46,415 nt of DNA from JAKJEP01 sp964580995 (GTDB taxonomy: Bacteria > Planctomycetota > Phycisphaerae > Sedimentisphaerales > SM23-30): NCBI GenBank assembly GCA_964580995.1, contig CAZOMV010000041.1, forward strand, positions 1 to 46,415, written 5' to 3'. Below the pieces are notes generated by a model. The model was not told where the DNA came from. It ran no database searches and was given only the letters and a program-made list of their open reading frames with translations. This document shows, one piece after another, positions 16,958 through 25,133 of this stretch; the stretch's first letter is position 1, and every line of letters begins with the position of its first letter. The translations under genes were made by a program, and so were the position numbers.

Positions 16958-18178
16958 TTACCAGTCCCTCTCCACGGGTTTATAGCCGCCGATCCGCTCT
17001 TTCTGTTTTTCCTCGTTGCGGCGTCTTTCCTCGTCCAGGATTTGCTGGGCGGTGGCGTCCGGGGCCTTCATTTCTTCCTGGGGCTGGGGCTGCTCCTGCT
17101 GCTGATTTTCCTGTTGCTCTTGTTGCTGCTGTTCCTGCTGTTTCTCCTGCTCCTTCTTCTGTTGCTCCTGCTGCTGCTTTTGCTGCTGCTTTTGCTGCTG
17201 TTGTTGTGGCTGCGGCGGCTGCTTGGGGAACGCCTCCAGTGCCTTCTTCAGATTCTCCGCCGCCGCCGTTTCCGCCTCCAGAGCCGGTTTGACCTGCGTT
17301 TGGCTGAGCTGGTCCGAGGCCGTCTGCTGGTTTTCCGTCGCCAGTGATAATTCTTGTGTGACGGTCTCCAGGATCTGGCGGTTTTGTTCCATTTTTTGGG
17401 CGGTGTTCGGGTCCGGCGTTGCCTGCCCGTTTTGCTGGGCCTGCGCCTGGGCCTGCTGCTGGATCATCTGCCGGGCTTCCGTTTGGGCATCGGCGGTATC
17501 CTTCCGCAAAGTTTGCTGCTGTTCAGCGAGCTGGTTAAAATCCTCCTGCTTCTGGTCGGCGGGATTTTGCGGCAATTGCCCCGTCTGCTGGGCCAGGGCC
17601 GTCTGCCGTTCCAGCAGCTTCTTGATCTTTTCCGCCAGATCCTGCTGTTGCTGCTGTTGTTTCTGCTGCTCCTGCTGCTTTTTCAACTGATCCAGAATAT
17701 CCTTCATTATCAGCCGAATCACCGCGATATTATGGGCGGCTTCCGCGTCATCCGGATGAATCTTCAAGACCTCCCGGTACTGGTGGATGCTGGTGGTAAA
17801 GGCCTCCACCGCCTTTTGCAGATCGGAGTCCCGCTGTTTCATACCCTGCTGAAAGTAGCAGTTGCCCAGATTGAATTTCGCCCGCGCCACCAGGTCCATG
17901 TCCTTGCTCTCGGCCGAAACCTGCCGGTACAAATTCATCGCCTGTTCCAGGTCGTCCAGCTTATAGAAACAGTTGGCCTTGTTGTACAGGATCACCGGAT
18001 TGTCCGGCCCTTCCAGCAGCGGCTGCTGATACTGCTGCAACGCCTCATCGAAATTTCCCGCCCGATACGATTCATTCCCCTTTCTGACGATCTGCGCAGC
18101 GGACTGCGCCTGCAAGCTCGTTGCCAGCATTAACAGCCACAAGGCCATGCCTACCAGACTATATCTTTTTACGTTCAC
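16958..18178 (-). CDS. batC: BatC-like TPR protein with Gln-rich tail
   Basis: A 406-aa protein with a signal peptide (about 1-26) and TPR repeats at roughly 30-165 ('NPVILYNKANCFYKLDDLEQAMNLYRQV', 'KFNLGNCYFQQGM'). The C-terminal half is unusually rich in Gln, with short 'QQQQQ' and 'KQQQEQQ' runs around 165-175 and 320-370, encoded by mixed CAG/CAA codons and probably disordered or coiled-coil. GTG start; its first 20 bases overlap the end of batB in another frame. Expected to act as a protein-interaction module with the neighbouring VWA proteins. Confidence 0.85.
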   Translation of the reverse strand: MNVKRYSLVGMALWLLMLATSLQAQSAAQIVRKGNESYRAGNFDEALQQYQQPLLEGPDNPVILYNKANCFYKLDDLEQAMNLYRQVSAESKDMDLVARAKFNLGNCYFQQGMKQRDSDLQKAVEAFTTSIHQYREVLKIHPDDAEAAHNIAVIRLIMKDILDQLKKQQEQQKQQQQQQDLAEKIKKLLERQTALAQQTGQLPQNPADQKQEDFNQLAEQQQTLRKDTADAQTEARQMIQQQAQAQAQQNGQATPDPNTAQKMEQNRQILETVTQELSLATENQQTASDQLSQTQVKPALEAETAAAENLKKALEAFPKQPPQPQQQQQKQQQKQQQEQQKKEQEKQQEQQQQEQQENQQQEQPQPQEEMKAPDATAQQILDEERRRNEEKQKERIGGYKPVERDW

Positions 18179-19178
18179 TGATCATCGCCTCAATTACCAG
18201 CAATCCCAGCGCCAAGGCCAGGAATATCTGGAATTTTTCATCATATCGCAGGATGGTGGTCGATTCCAACTCTTTCTTTTCCGAAGTGGCCATTACGGTT
18301 TCGTAAAATTCAGCCAGGTTGAAGTTGCCGGTGGCCACATTCAGATATTTCCCCCCGGGCGCGGCGAACACAATCTCACGCAGGGCGTCGCCATTGAGAA
18401 TGGACCACACCTCCTCCCCCTTATACTTCATAAAGGTCTTTTCCCCATTCGGCCCGGTAATCGGAATGCGGCTGCCTTCCTGCTCATTGCCCAGCCCGAT
18501 CGCGAAAATCCGGATGCCTTCCTGGGCGGCGTCTTTGGCCGCCTCGACCGGGAAACTGTCCTGATCCTCCCCATCGGTAATCAAAATAATATCCTTGAAA
18601 TCCCGCTCCCGCTGATCGAAAACCTCTTTTTGAGCCTTGCGAATGGCATCGCCGATCATGGTGCCGCCCCGCCCGACGCTCTCGGGGGTAATATCCGCCA
18701 GCACCATCCGCACAAAACCATAATCCTGGGTCAGCGGGCATTTGACCACCGCATTGCCGGCAAAGGCAATGATCCCGATCCGGTCCCCTTGCAGCTTTTC
18801 CATCAGGTCGCTGATGGCCAACTTCGCCCGTTCCAGCCGGTTGGGCTTGATGTCCTCGGCCAGCATGCTGCGGGAGGCATCCAGCAGAATCACAATGTCC
18901 CGCCCTTTCCGCTGGATTTTTTCCGGTCGGGGATTCCACGCCGGCCCCGTCAGGGCAACCACGATCACTGCCACCACCGCCAGCAAAAGGGCCGCCTTGC
19001 CGATCTGGCGTTTGCGGCTGACGTTCCAATTGATCCGCTGCAAAATCTCGCTGTCGGCAAATTGCCGCAGGGCCTGCCGCTTCCGGTAGAAGCTGTAGCC
19101 GTACAGCCCGGCTAAAAAGGGCAGCAGCCACAGCAGCCACAACGCGTTATAATTGTCCAGTCGAAAATTTTCTTCCAT
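18159..19178 (-). CDS. batB: BatB-like VWA domain protein
   Basis: A 339-aa membrane-anchored von Willebrand A protein. Transmembrane helices are near 12-29 and 61-78, then the VWA domain with an intact MIDAS motif DASRS (100-104) and the later 'ITDGEDQD' segment, and a C-terminal helix near 315-333. This is the BatB plan (N-terminal aerotolerance-type region plus VWA). It starts 9 bp after batA and overlaps batC by 20 bp. The metal site suggests it binds a partner through a divalent ion. Confidence 0.9.
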   Translation of the reverse strand: MEENFRLDNYNALWLLWLLPFLAGLYGYSFYRKRQALRQFADSEILQRINWNVSRKRQIGKAALLLAVVAVIVVALTGPAWNPRPEKIQRKGRDIVILLDASRSMLAEDIKPNRLERAKLAISDLMEKLQGDRIGIIAFAGNAVVKCPLTQDYGFVRMVLADITPESVGRGGTMIGDAIRKAQKEVFDQRERDFKDIILITDGEDQDSFPVEAAKDAAQEGIRIFAIGLGNEQEGSRIPITGPNGEKTFMKYKGEEVWSILNGDALREIVFAAPGGKYLNVATGNFNLAEFYETVMATSEKKELESTTILRYDEKFQIFLALALGLLVIEAMISERKKI

Positions 19179-19187
19179 ACTCCGCTC

Positions 19188-20279
19188 TTACGGTATCTTC
19201 CTGAATAAGGTGCAGCTCAAGGCCATTTCCGCCAGCAGGGCCGCCAAAGCCCCAAAGGCCAGCCGGCTGAATTTCTCCTCATATTGACTATATTCCACCG
19301 ATTCAATCTCCGTCTTTTCCTCCTGATCGATTTTCTCGCAAATCTGCCGCAAATCCTCCGCGTTATCCGCCCGGCTGTAAAAACCGCCGGTCTGTTGGGC
19401 AATTTCCTGCAACAGACCTTCGTCCAGTTCTTCGCGGATTGGAACCAATTGTTCGCCAAAAGGCGTCTGTTGCCGTACAAACCAATCGCGGCTGCCCAGG
19501 CCGATAGTATAAATTTTAATGCCCCATTTTTTCGCCAGTTCCGCCGCCTCCAACGGTTGGTACTGCCCGTAATTATTCTGCCCGTCGGTCAGCAGCACGA
19601 TTACCTTGCTCTGGATTTCAAAATCCGGCTTGACCCGCGGTTCCTCGTCAGCGGGCGTCTCCGCCTTTAATGCCGCATTGCGCCTGGCGATATCCACCGC
19701 TGCCGTATGCAGCCGCGCCGCCGCGTGCGCCAGGGCGTCTCCGATGGCCGTACGATCCCCCTCTTCACCGGTTGCCAGTTGCACCTGTTTGAGAAAACCC
19801 AGCAGGGTATCCTGCGAGTGAATTAGAGGCGCGATCGTATCGGCATAGCGGGCGAAAGTGATCAGTCCCATCAGGTCGTTCGGCCTGCCTTCCAGCCCGC
19901 TGCCGCCCCCGATAAAATCAGACAAGGCACCCTTGACGATTTCCAGACGATTCCGCCATTTGCCATCGTATTTCGTTTCCGCCTGCATACTGCCCGAACG
20001 GTCCACCACCAGCTCCATCACCACTCCCCTGGTCGATTCAATGCTGTGCTTGCTCCCCTGACGCGGACGGGCCAGCGCCAAGATCAGCAGGATGATGCAC
20101 AAAATTCGCGCCAGCGCCAGCAGCGGGCGAAACCGGATCCGCCACGATACCCCCGCCCGGCGGATATTCCGCAACGACGAAAAACGCAGATTCGCCCGCC
20201 CACCCCGGCGCTGCGCCAGAAAAAACAGCAGCGGCACCAGTGCCAGCAATACCAAGGCCCAGGGTGAATACAACTGCAC
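19188..20279 (-). CDS. batA: BatA-like VWA domain protein
   Basis: A 363-aa protein with helices at about 6-21 and 52-70, a VWA domain with MIDAS DRSGS (93-97) and 'LLTDGQNNYG', and a C-terminal helix before 'LFRKIP'. It starts with GTG immediately after the TAA of the preceding gene, with AAGGAG 7-8 bases upstream, so the two are coupled. BatA and BatB are paralogues, as is usual in these operons. The protein is anchored at both ends, with the VWA domain on the periplasmic side in current models. Confidence 0.9.
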   Translation of the reverse strand: MQLYSPWALVLLALVPLLFFLAQRRGGRANLRFSSLRNIRRAGVSWRIRFRPLLALARILCIILLILALARPRQGSKHSIESTRGVVMELVVDRSGSMQAETKYDGKWRNRLEIVKGALSDFIGGGSGLEGRPNDLMGLITFARYADTIAPLIHSQDTLLGFLKQVQLATGEEGDRTAIGDALAHAAARLHTAAVDIARRNAALKAETPADEEPRVKPDFEIQSKVIVLLTDGQNNYGQYQPLEAAELAKKWGIKIYTIGLGSRDWFVRQQTPFGEQLVPIREELDEGLLQEIAQQTGGFYSRADNAEDLRQICEKIDQEEKTEIESVEYSQYEEKFSRLAFGALAALLAEMALSCTLFRKIP

Positions 20280-21383
20280 TTATATACTCCTTGCCGCTTC
20301 CGCGTTTTGCGGCGGCATAACCTGTTCGGTCACATCGATCCGGCATTGATCCAACCGGGTCGTCTCGATAAACTCTTTCGTCAAATCAAAGGTCTTCTGA
20401 ATCTCCGCCGTCGAGGGGGCGTAACAGGCGAATTTCACCATATCGCAGTGTTCCAGAAAGTTCTTGAGCGTCGTTTTGTGGCCCTCGCTTAATGCCTGGC
20501 TCTGCCGCGCCTCCTGCAAAAATTCCTCCGTCGTCCGCTCCGGCGCGTGCAGCGTAAAGCGATGCTCGATATAGCGCCGCAGGATATCGCTGATCCGTTC
20601 GTAAAACTCCTTGATCTGCCCCTTGCCGATCAAATCTTCTTCAGCCAGTTTCCGCAGCCGCTCATAAGCGATTTCATGGGCGGGTTTCAAAATCCGTATC
20701 AGCTTTTCTTTTTTCTTTCGCAGCAGGAAATACAGGGCCGTCATCACCACCATTAGCGCGGCAGTCGCGACGGCTATCCCCATCCATAGCCGCATATGAG
20801 TTTGCGGCAGGTCCGCCACCGGTTTGATGTCGTGGATCGACAGATCCCCCCGTTTCTCATCCACCAGCGAGGTAACTTCAATCGGAATCGCTTCCGTCCG
20901 CAGCTCATGGGAAGCCTTGGCTTCCCCGGATGGTTCTTCCGTGTTCTGCGGCGCCGGTTCTGTTTGCTTTTCCGTAAAGGTAAAGGTCAACTCCGGTATG
21001 GTATAACTGCCCGATACAATCGGCTCCAGCACATACTCCCGCTGCACCAGCAGCCGGTTCTCCTCCGCCAACTGATCCGGAAAACTTTGAAAATCCAGCA
21101 GCCCCAGTTCGTACGGATTCAACTGCTCCCCCACCGCCGGCATCGTCACCTCATACTGCGGGTCAATCGTCGCTTCCAGCCGCAGCCGCACCGTATCGGC
21201 AATGGTGATTTCCCCCCGATCCACCTTCACGTGCACCGTCAGCGGACCTTTTTTGTATTCCTTATCGACGGCAAACTCCGCCGGTTTGGTGGCTGTCTTT
21301 TCCTGCTTGTCACAGCCGGCGAGAAATCCTCCGCCCGCGAAAAGCAGAACCAAGAAAATTATATATATTCGCTTAGCCGTCAT
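20280..21383 (-). CDS. Lipoprotein with DUF4381-like membrane and cytoplasmic part
   Basis: A 367-aa protein beginning with a lipoprotein signal peptide whose lipobox LAGC puts the lipidated Cys at 24. A beta-sandwich extracytoplasmic part follows (about 40-190), then a transmembrane helix (about 196-216) and a helical cytoplasmic tail ('AYERLRKLAEEDLI', 'EFYERISDILRRYIEHRF') as in DUF4381 proteins of MoxR/Bat operons. Its ATG overlaps the stop of the upstream PpiC gene (ATGA). A lipobox together with a later transmembrane helix gives two anchors, which is a little odd; an uncleaved signal anchor is possible. Confidence 0.8.
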   Translation of the reverse strand: MTAKRIYIIFLVLLFAGGGFLAGCDKQEKTATKPAEFAVDKEYKKGPLTVHVKVDRGEITIADTVRLRLEATIDPQYEVTMPAVGEQLNPYELGLLDFQSFPDQLAEENRLLVQREYVLEPIVSGSYTIPELTFTFTEKQTEPAPQNTEEPSGEAKASHELRTEAIPIEVTSLVDEKRGDLSIHDIKPVADLPQTHMRLWMGIAVATAALMVVMTALYFLLRKKKEKLIRILKPAHEIAYERLRKLAEEDLIGKGQIKEFYERISDILRRYIEHRFTLHAPERTTEEFLQEARQSQALSEGHKTTLKNFLEHCDMVKFACYAPSTAEIQKTFDLTKEFIETTRLDQCRIDVTEQVMPPQNAEAARSI

Positions 21384-22780
21384 TTTTTATCTTTGCTAAC
21401 GTCCTTCTGGTTTTCCTGGTCCGCGTCCTTCATGATCGCATCCCGATGCAGAATGATATTGTACTTGTCCAGCAGCGGCTCGATCAATCGCTGCTGGGCC
21501 TCCTGCCGTTTCTGGCTGGTCAGCGTGGAGCGAATCTCCTGCGACACTTCGTCAAAGGCCTTTTGCCGCGGGGCGATCTGTTCCCTCACGAGGACCACCG
21601 ACCAGCCTTTGTCCGTCTTCACCGGCTCGGCAAGCACCTTCCCCGCCTCCCCACTGAATATCTTACCGATCAGATCGTCGTTTTTGCCAATGCCCGGTAT
21701 CGCCCGGCCTGACGTTACCGCCGCTGTGATCTCCCCCCCCGCTTCCTTCGTCGCCGCGTCCAATGACAATTCCTTGGCCACTGCGGCAAACTCCTCCCCC
21801 TTGTTCAGCCGCTCGATAACATCTTTCGCCTGCTGCTCCTCCGCCACCAGGATATGGCTGATCCTGGCCTCCTTCTCCGTCAGGTAGTTTGCCTGATTCG
21901 CCTGATAATAGGTCTGCAAATCGCTGTCGCTGACCGCCACCTTATCGGCCAGCTCCTTTTCCAGCAGCCGCTGGGCCAGCAGCCGCCGGTTGGTATCCCG
22001 CAGGAGTTCCTTCACCTGCGGATCGGCATCGAATTGCCGGGCCAGCGCCTCCCGGTACAACGCCTCCTCCGCCAGCATACTCTGCAAAAATTGCAGCTTG
22101 TTCTGCGGGGAGTTCACCTGCGAAAGCATCGCCTGTTTCTGCTGTTGAAGCTGATCCGGCGTAGCCAGCGCGGCATATTGGCTAAGCTGGGCGTCGATCT
22201 GCCGCTCCAGCATCCCATCCAGCCCCGCCGCGGTAATCTTGTCCTGCCCGATCTCCGCCACCACCGTATCCGCCTCATCCTGGGTACCCTGACCGCCGGT
22301 CCGCTCCTTTATCTCATACCGCAGCGCGGCAAATTGCCCCGCTTTTTCAAAGCTCTCCTTGAGCCTGGCATTGATTTGCGGCTCCAGATCCGATATCTTT
22401 TCCACCATCTCGCTGCGGTAAAAATAAGGGATCGCCTTTTCCGCCTGATCCGCCTTCAAATACAAATCCCCGATCCGAAACAGCAGCCGCGCCTCTCCCT
22501 CCCCGCGTAACGCCGCCGCCGCCAGATATTCCTGCCACGCTTCCGCCGCCGAGGCATACAGATTCCGCGACTCCAGCTTGCCGGCCAGTTCCTCCATCTG
22601 TTTGGCGGTCAAGCCGTCCGCAGCGATCACCTCGCCGCCGCCGTCCCTGCCGAACTTCACCCCCGCCAGATTCACAATCCCTACCGCCAGCACCGCCAGC
22701 AGCAGCATGATAATAACCGCATTGGCCACTGACCGCCTCGCCTTGGGCGCCGGCAGGGAAAAATCCAGTTTATCCGCCAT
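21380..22780 (-). CDS. PpiC-type (parvulin) peptidyl-prolyl isomerase, membrane-anchored
   Basis: A 466-aa SurA/PrsA-like foldase: N-terminal transmembrane anchor at about 19-37, helical chaperone region, parvulin domain at about 298-397 ('EARISHILVAEEQ', 'GWSVVLVREQ'), and a short Lys/Asp-rich tail. ATG at 22780 is preferred to the in-frame TTG at 22795 because GAGGA (22793-22789) sits 8 bases before it. It lies inside the Bat operon, 21 bp after DUF58 and overlapping the next gene by 4 bp. It probably folds the exported Bat proteins or their clients, which is inference from position. Confidence 0.88.
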   Translation of the reverse strand: MADKLDFSLPAPKARRSVANAVIIMLLLAVLAVGIVNLAGVKFGRDGGGEVIAADGLTAKQMEELAGKLESRNLYASAAEAWQEYLAAAALRGEGEARLLFRIGDLYLKADQAEKAIPYFYRSEMVEKISDLEPQINARLKESFEKAGQFAALRYEIKERTGGQGTQDEADTVVAEIGQDKITAAGLDGMLERQIDAQLSQYAALATPDQLQQQKQAMLSQVNSPQNKLQFLQSMLAEEALYREALARQFDADPQVKELLRDTNRRLLAQRLLEKELADKVAVSDSDLQTYYQANQANYLTEKEARISHILVAEEQQAKDVIERLNKGEEFAAVAKELSLDAATKEAGGEITAAVTSGRAIPGIGKNDDLIGKIFSGEAGKVLAEPVKTDKGWSVVLVREQIAPRQKAFDEVSQEIRSTLTSQKRQEAQQRLIEPLLDKYNIILHRDAIMKDADQENQKDVSKDKK

Positions 22781-22801
22781 GTTATTGATCCTCAAATAAT
22801 A

Positions 22802-23677
22802 TTATCTTCGTCTTTCCCGCATCCGGAAAAACCGCACCAACTCCTGCACATAGGGCCTGTCCGTTGAAATATTAATGCAATCCACATTCACCGACCGCAG
22901 CATACCATGCAACTCCTCATTCTCCTGCCGGCTTTGCTGTTCATACCTCCGCCGCACCGCCTTGCTGGAAGTATCCACCAGGATCACCTCCCCGCTCTCG
23001 GCATCCTCCAGCTCGATCAGTCCCACCGGCGGTAGCGAAATCTCCCGCCGGTCCCGAATCGCCACCGCGATCAGGTCATGCCTTTTGTTAATCAGCCGCA
23101 GTGGCTTCTTCAAATCCGTCGCGATAAAATCGGAGACCAGAAACACCGTCGCCTTCTTCTTGATCACCCGCGCCAGATAATCCAGGGCCATGGGTATATT
23201 CGTCTTCCGATGCGACGGCTTGCTGTAGAGCAGCTCCCGGATCACCCGCAGGACATGCTCGGTGCCTTTTTGCGGCGGGATAAACCGCTCGATCCGGTCG
23301 GTAAAGGTAATCAGCCCCACTTTATCGTTATTTTTAATCGCTGAAAACGCCAGCACCGCGCATAACTCCGCCGCCAGCTCATTTTTCAGCTTCCCGATGG
23401 TCCCGAACGCCCCCGACGCGCTCAGATCCACCAGTATCATCACCGTCAGTTCCCGCTCCTCGACATACCGCTTGATGTAGGGCTTGCCCGTCCGGGCCGT
23501 CACGTTCCAGTCGATGGTCCGCACATCATCGCCCGGGGCATATTCGCGGACCTCGTCAAACTGCATTCCGCGGCCCTTGAACGTGCTCTCGTATTCGCCG
23601 GCGAAAACCTCATTCACCGTCCGATTGGTGAAGATCTGGATCCGCCGAATCTTTTTTAATATCTCTTGAGGTATCAT
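22802..23677 (-). CDS. DUF58 domain protein
   Basis: A 291-aa protein of the DUF58 family, the usual partner of MoxR ATPases. The signature region runs from 'FKGRGMQFDEVREYAPGDD' to 'RTIDWN' (54-59) and 'KPYIKRYVEERE'. A VWA-like fold follows, with DLSAS at 84-88 as the MIDAS motif. It is cytosolic or peripheral, with no membrane helix in this version. It starts 27 bp after moxR and has no clear ribosome site. The presumed role is as adaptor between the ATPase and the VWA membrane proteins. Confidence 0.92.
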   Translation of the reverse strand: MIPQEILKKIRRIQIFTNRTVNEVFAGEYESTFKGRGMQFDEVREYAPGDDVRTIDWNVTARTGKPYIKRYVEERELTVMILVDLSASGAFGTIGKLKNELAAELCAVLAFSAIKNNDKVGLITFTDRIERFIPPQKGTEHVLRVIRELLYSKPSHRKTNIPMALDYLARVIKKKATVFLVSDFIATDLKKPLRLINKRHDLIAVAIRDRREISLPPVGLIELEDAESGEVILVDTSSKAVRRRYEQQSRQENEELHGMLRSVNVDCINISTDRPYVQELVRFFRMRERRR

Positions 23678-23704
23678 AACTATTACTTCGGTTACGCTAT
23701 AGCC

Positions 23705-24694
23705 TCACGGCACTTCGATATTATCAAAAATCATCTGAATAATATCTTCGGAGTTTTTCTCCTCTGCCTCCGCCTCGTAGCTGACAATCACCCGGTGCCG
23801 CAGCACATCCATCCCGATGGACTTGACATCCTGCGGCGTCACATACCCGCGGCCATTGATAAACGCATACGCCTTGGCCGCCACCGTCAGATAGATCGTC
23901 GCCCGCGGCGAGGCCCCGTAGGCAATCAGCGGCGCGATCTCCAGCTTGTAGTCCTTCGGGTTGCGGGTGGCACTGACAATATTGACGATATAATCCTTGA
24001 TCCCGTCGTCGATGTAGATTTCATCTACGACCGCCCGCGCATCGAGAATTTCTTTTGGCGTAACGACCGGGTCGATATCGAATTTTTTGTTCGTAACCGA
24101 CATGGCATTCAGGATTTGCCGCTCCTCCTGTTTGGTGGGATACGTAACATTCAGTTTCAGCATAAACCGGTCCACCTGGGCCTCCGGCAGAGGGTACGTA
24201 CCCTCCTGCTCGATGGGATTCTGGGTTGCCAGCACCATAAACGGCTCCGGCAGCCGGAAGGTCTCCTCCCCGATCGTCACCTGATGTTCCTGCATAGCCT
24301 CCAGCAGGGCACTCTGGACCTTGGCTGGGGCACGGTTGATCTCGTCGGCCAGAATAATATTGGCGAAAATCGGGCCTTTGCGGGCGTAGAACTGGCCGTC
24401 CTGCGGCCGGTAAATCTGCGTCCCGATCAAATCCGCCGGCAGCAGGTCGGGCGTGAACTGTAACCTCTTGAAAGAGGCCTGGATAGCCTTCGCCAGGGTC
24501 GTCACGGTCATGGTCTTGGCCAGCCCCGGCACCCCCTCGATCAGCACGTGGCCGTTGCTCAGCAGCCCCACTAACAGCCGCTCCAGCATGTACTTCTGGC
24601 CGACAATCACCTTCTCCCACTGCCCCATCAGACTGCGGATAAACCCGCTTTTCGACTCCACCTGAGCGGCAATCTGTTTTACATCAATAGCCAT
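23705..24694 (-). CDS. moxR: MoxR family AAA+ ATPase
   Basis: A 329-aa AAA+ ATPase. Walker A is GVPGLAKT (54-61), Walker B 'IILADEINRAP' (113-123), and sensor 1 'ATQNPIEQEGTYPLPEAQ' (156-173). Members act as chaperone-like ATPases that activate or assemble protein complexes with DUF58 and VWA partners. The ATG at 24694 has GGAGGA (24707-24702) 7 bases upstream; an in-frame TTG at 24712 lacks one. It is first in a nine-gene minus-strand operon ending at 14271. A hexanucleotide tandem repeat lies 30 bp upstream of the start. Confidence 0.95.
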   Translation of the reverse strand: MAIDVKQIAAQVESKSGFIRSLMGQWEKVIVGQKYMLERLLVGLLSNGHVLIEGVPGLAKTMTVTTLAKAIQASFKRLQFTPDLLPADLIGTQIYRPQDGQFYARKGPIFANIILADEINRAPAKVQSALLEAMQEHQVTIGEETFRLPEPFMVLATQNPIEQEGTYPLPEAQVDRFMLKLNVTYPTKQEERQILNAMSVTNKKFDIDPVVTPKEILDARAVVDEIYIDDGIKDYIVNIVSATRNPKDYKLEIAPLIAYGASPRATIYLTVAAKAYAFINGRGYVTPQDVKSIGMDVLRHRVIVSYEAEAEEKNSEDIIQMIFDNIEVP

Positions 24695-24724
24695 TCGCAA
24701 TATCCTCCGCAATATGATTCATCA

Positions 24725-24765
24725 TCTAACTCTAACTCTAACTCTAACTCTAACTCTAACTCTAA
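24725..24765. repeat. Hexanucleotide tandem repeat (TCTAAC), 6.8 copies
   Basis: Six perfect TCTAAC units followed by TCTAA, 41 bp, directly upstream of the moxR ribosome site. On the coding strand it reads GTTAGA repeated. It lies in the 5' untranslated or promoter region of the Bat operon. The count is read directly; an effect on expression is inference. Confidence 0.97.
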
Positions 24766-25133
24766 TGAATACAAACGTTTATAACTTTTCTTCTCAGCCT
24801 GGCCCCCACCCACCCGGCTATGTCATTACTAGATACCCGGAAAGGCATTTATAATACGCAAAATGTCATTTATTTAAACCCAAAACTTTCCGTTTCGTCT
24901 CTCAGATTGGGAAAAAATGGGATCAGTACCTGGTTTAGTGGGGTGAAACGATCATCATGGTTGATGTAAGTGTTTTTATTATATTGTTTTATGGAATCTG
25001 AAGGGCATGGTATGGGTTCCTCCGGGAAGCAGAGTAATGGTGGGGGACTGCTGCATGGATATAATTAAAGTGTTCAAAAACCTGTTGATTAGTGATCCAT
25101 AAACTAGTTGTCGTATGGTCTGGAGCAAAAGTT
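24766..25133. other. Intergenic region, no gene seen
   Basis: About 370 bp between the moxR upstream repeat and the end of the next minus-strand gene. I see no coding region, RNA gene or convincing terminator. The moxR-operon promoter should lie at its left end; TATAAA-like sequence is present near 24781 (minus strand) but without a good -35 box. Confidence 0.5.

Noticed and set aside
24725..24765. Telomere-like or CRISPR-like repeat
   Set aside because: It is a simple hexamer microsatellite, without spacers and far from any sequence end.
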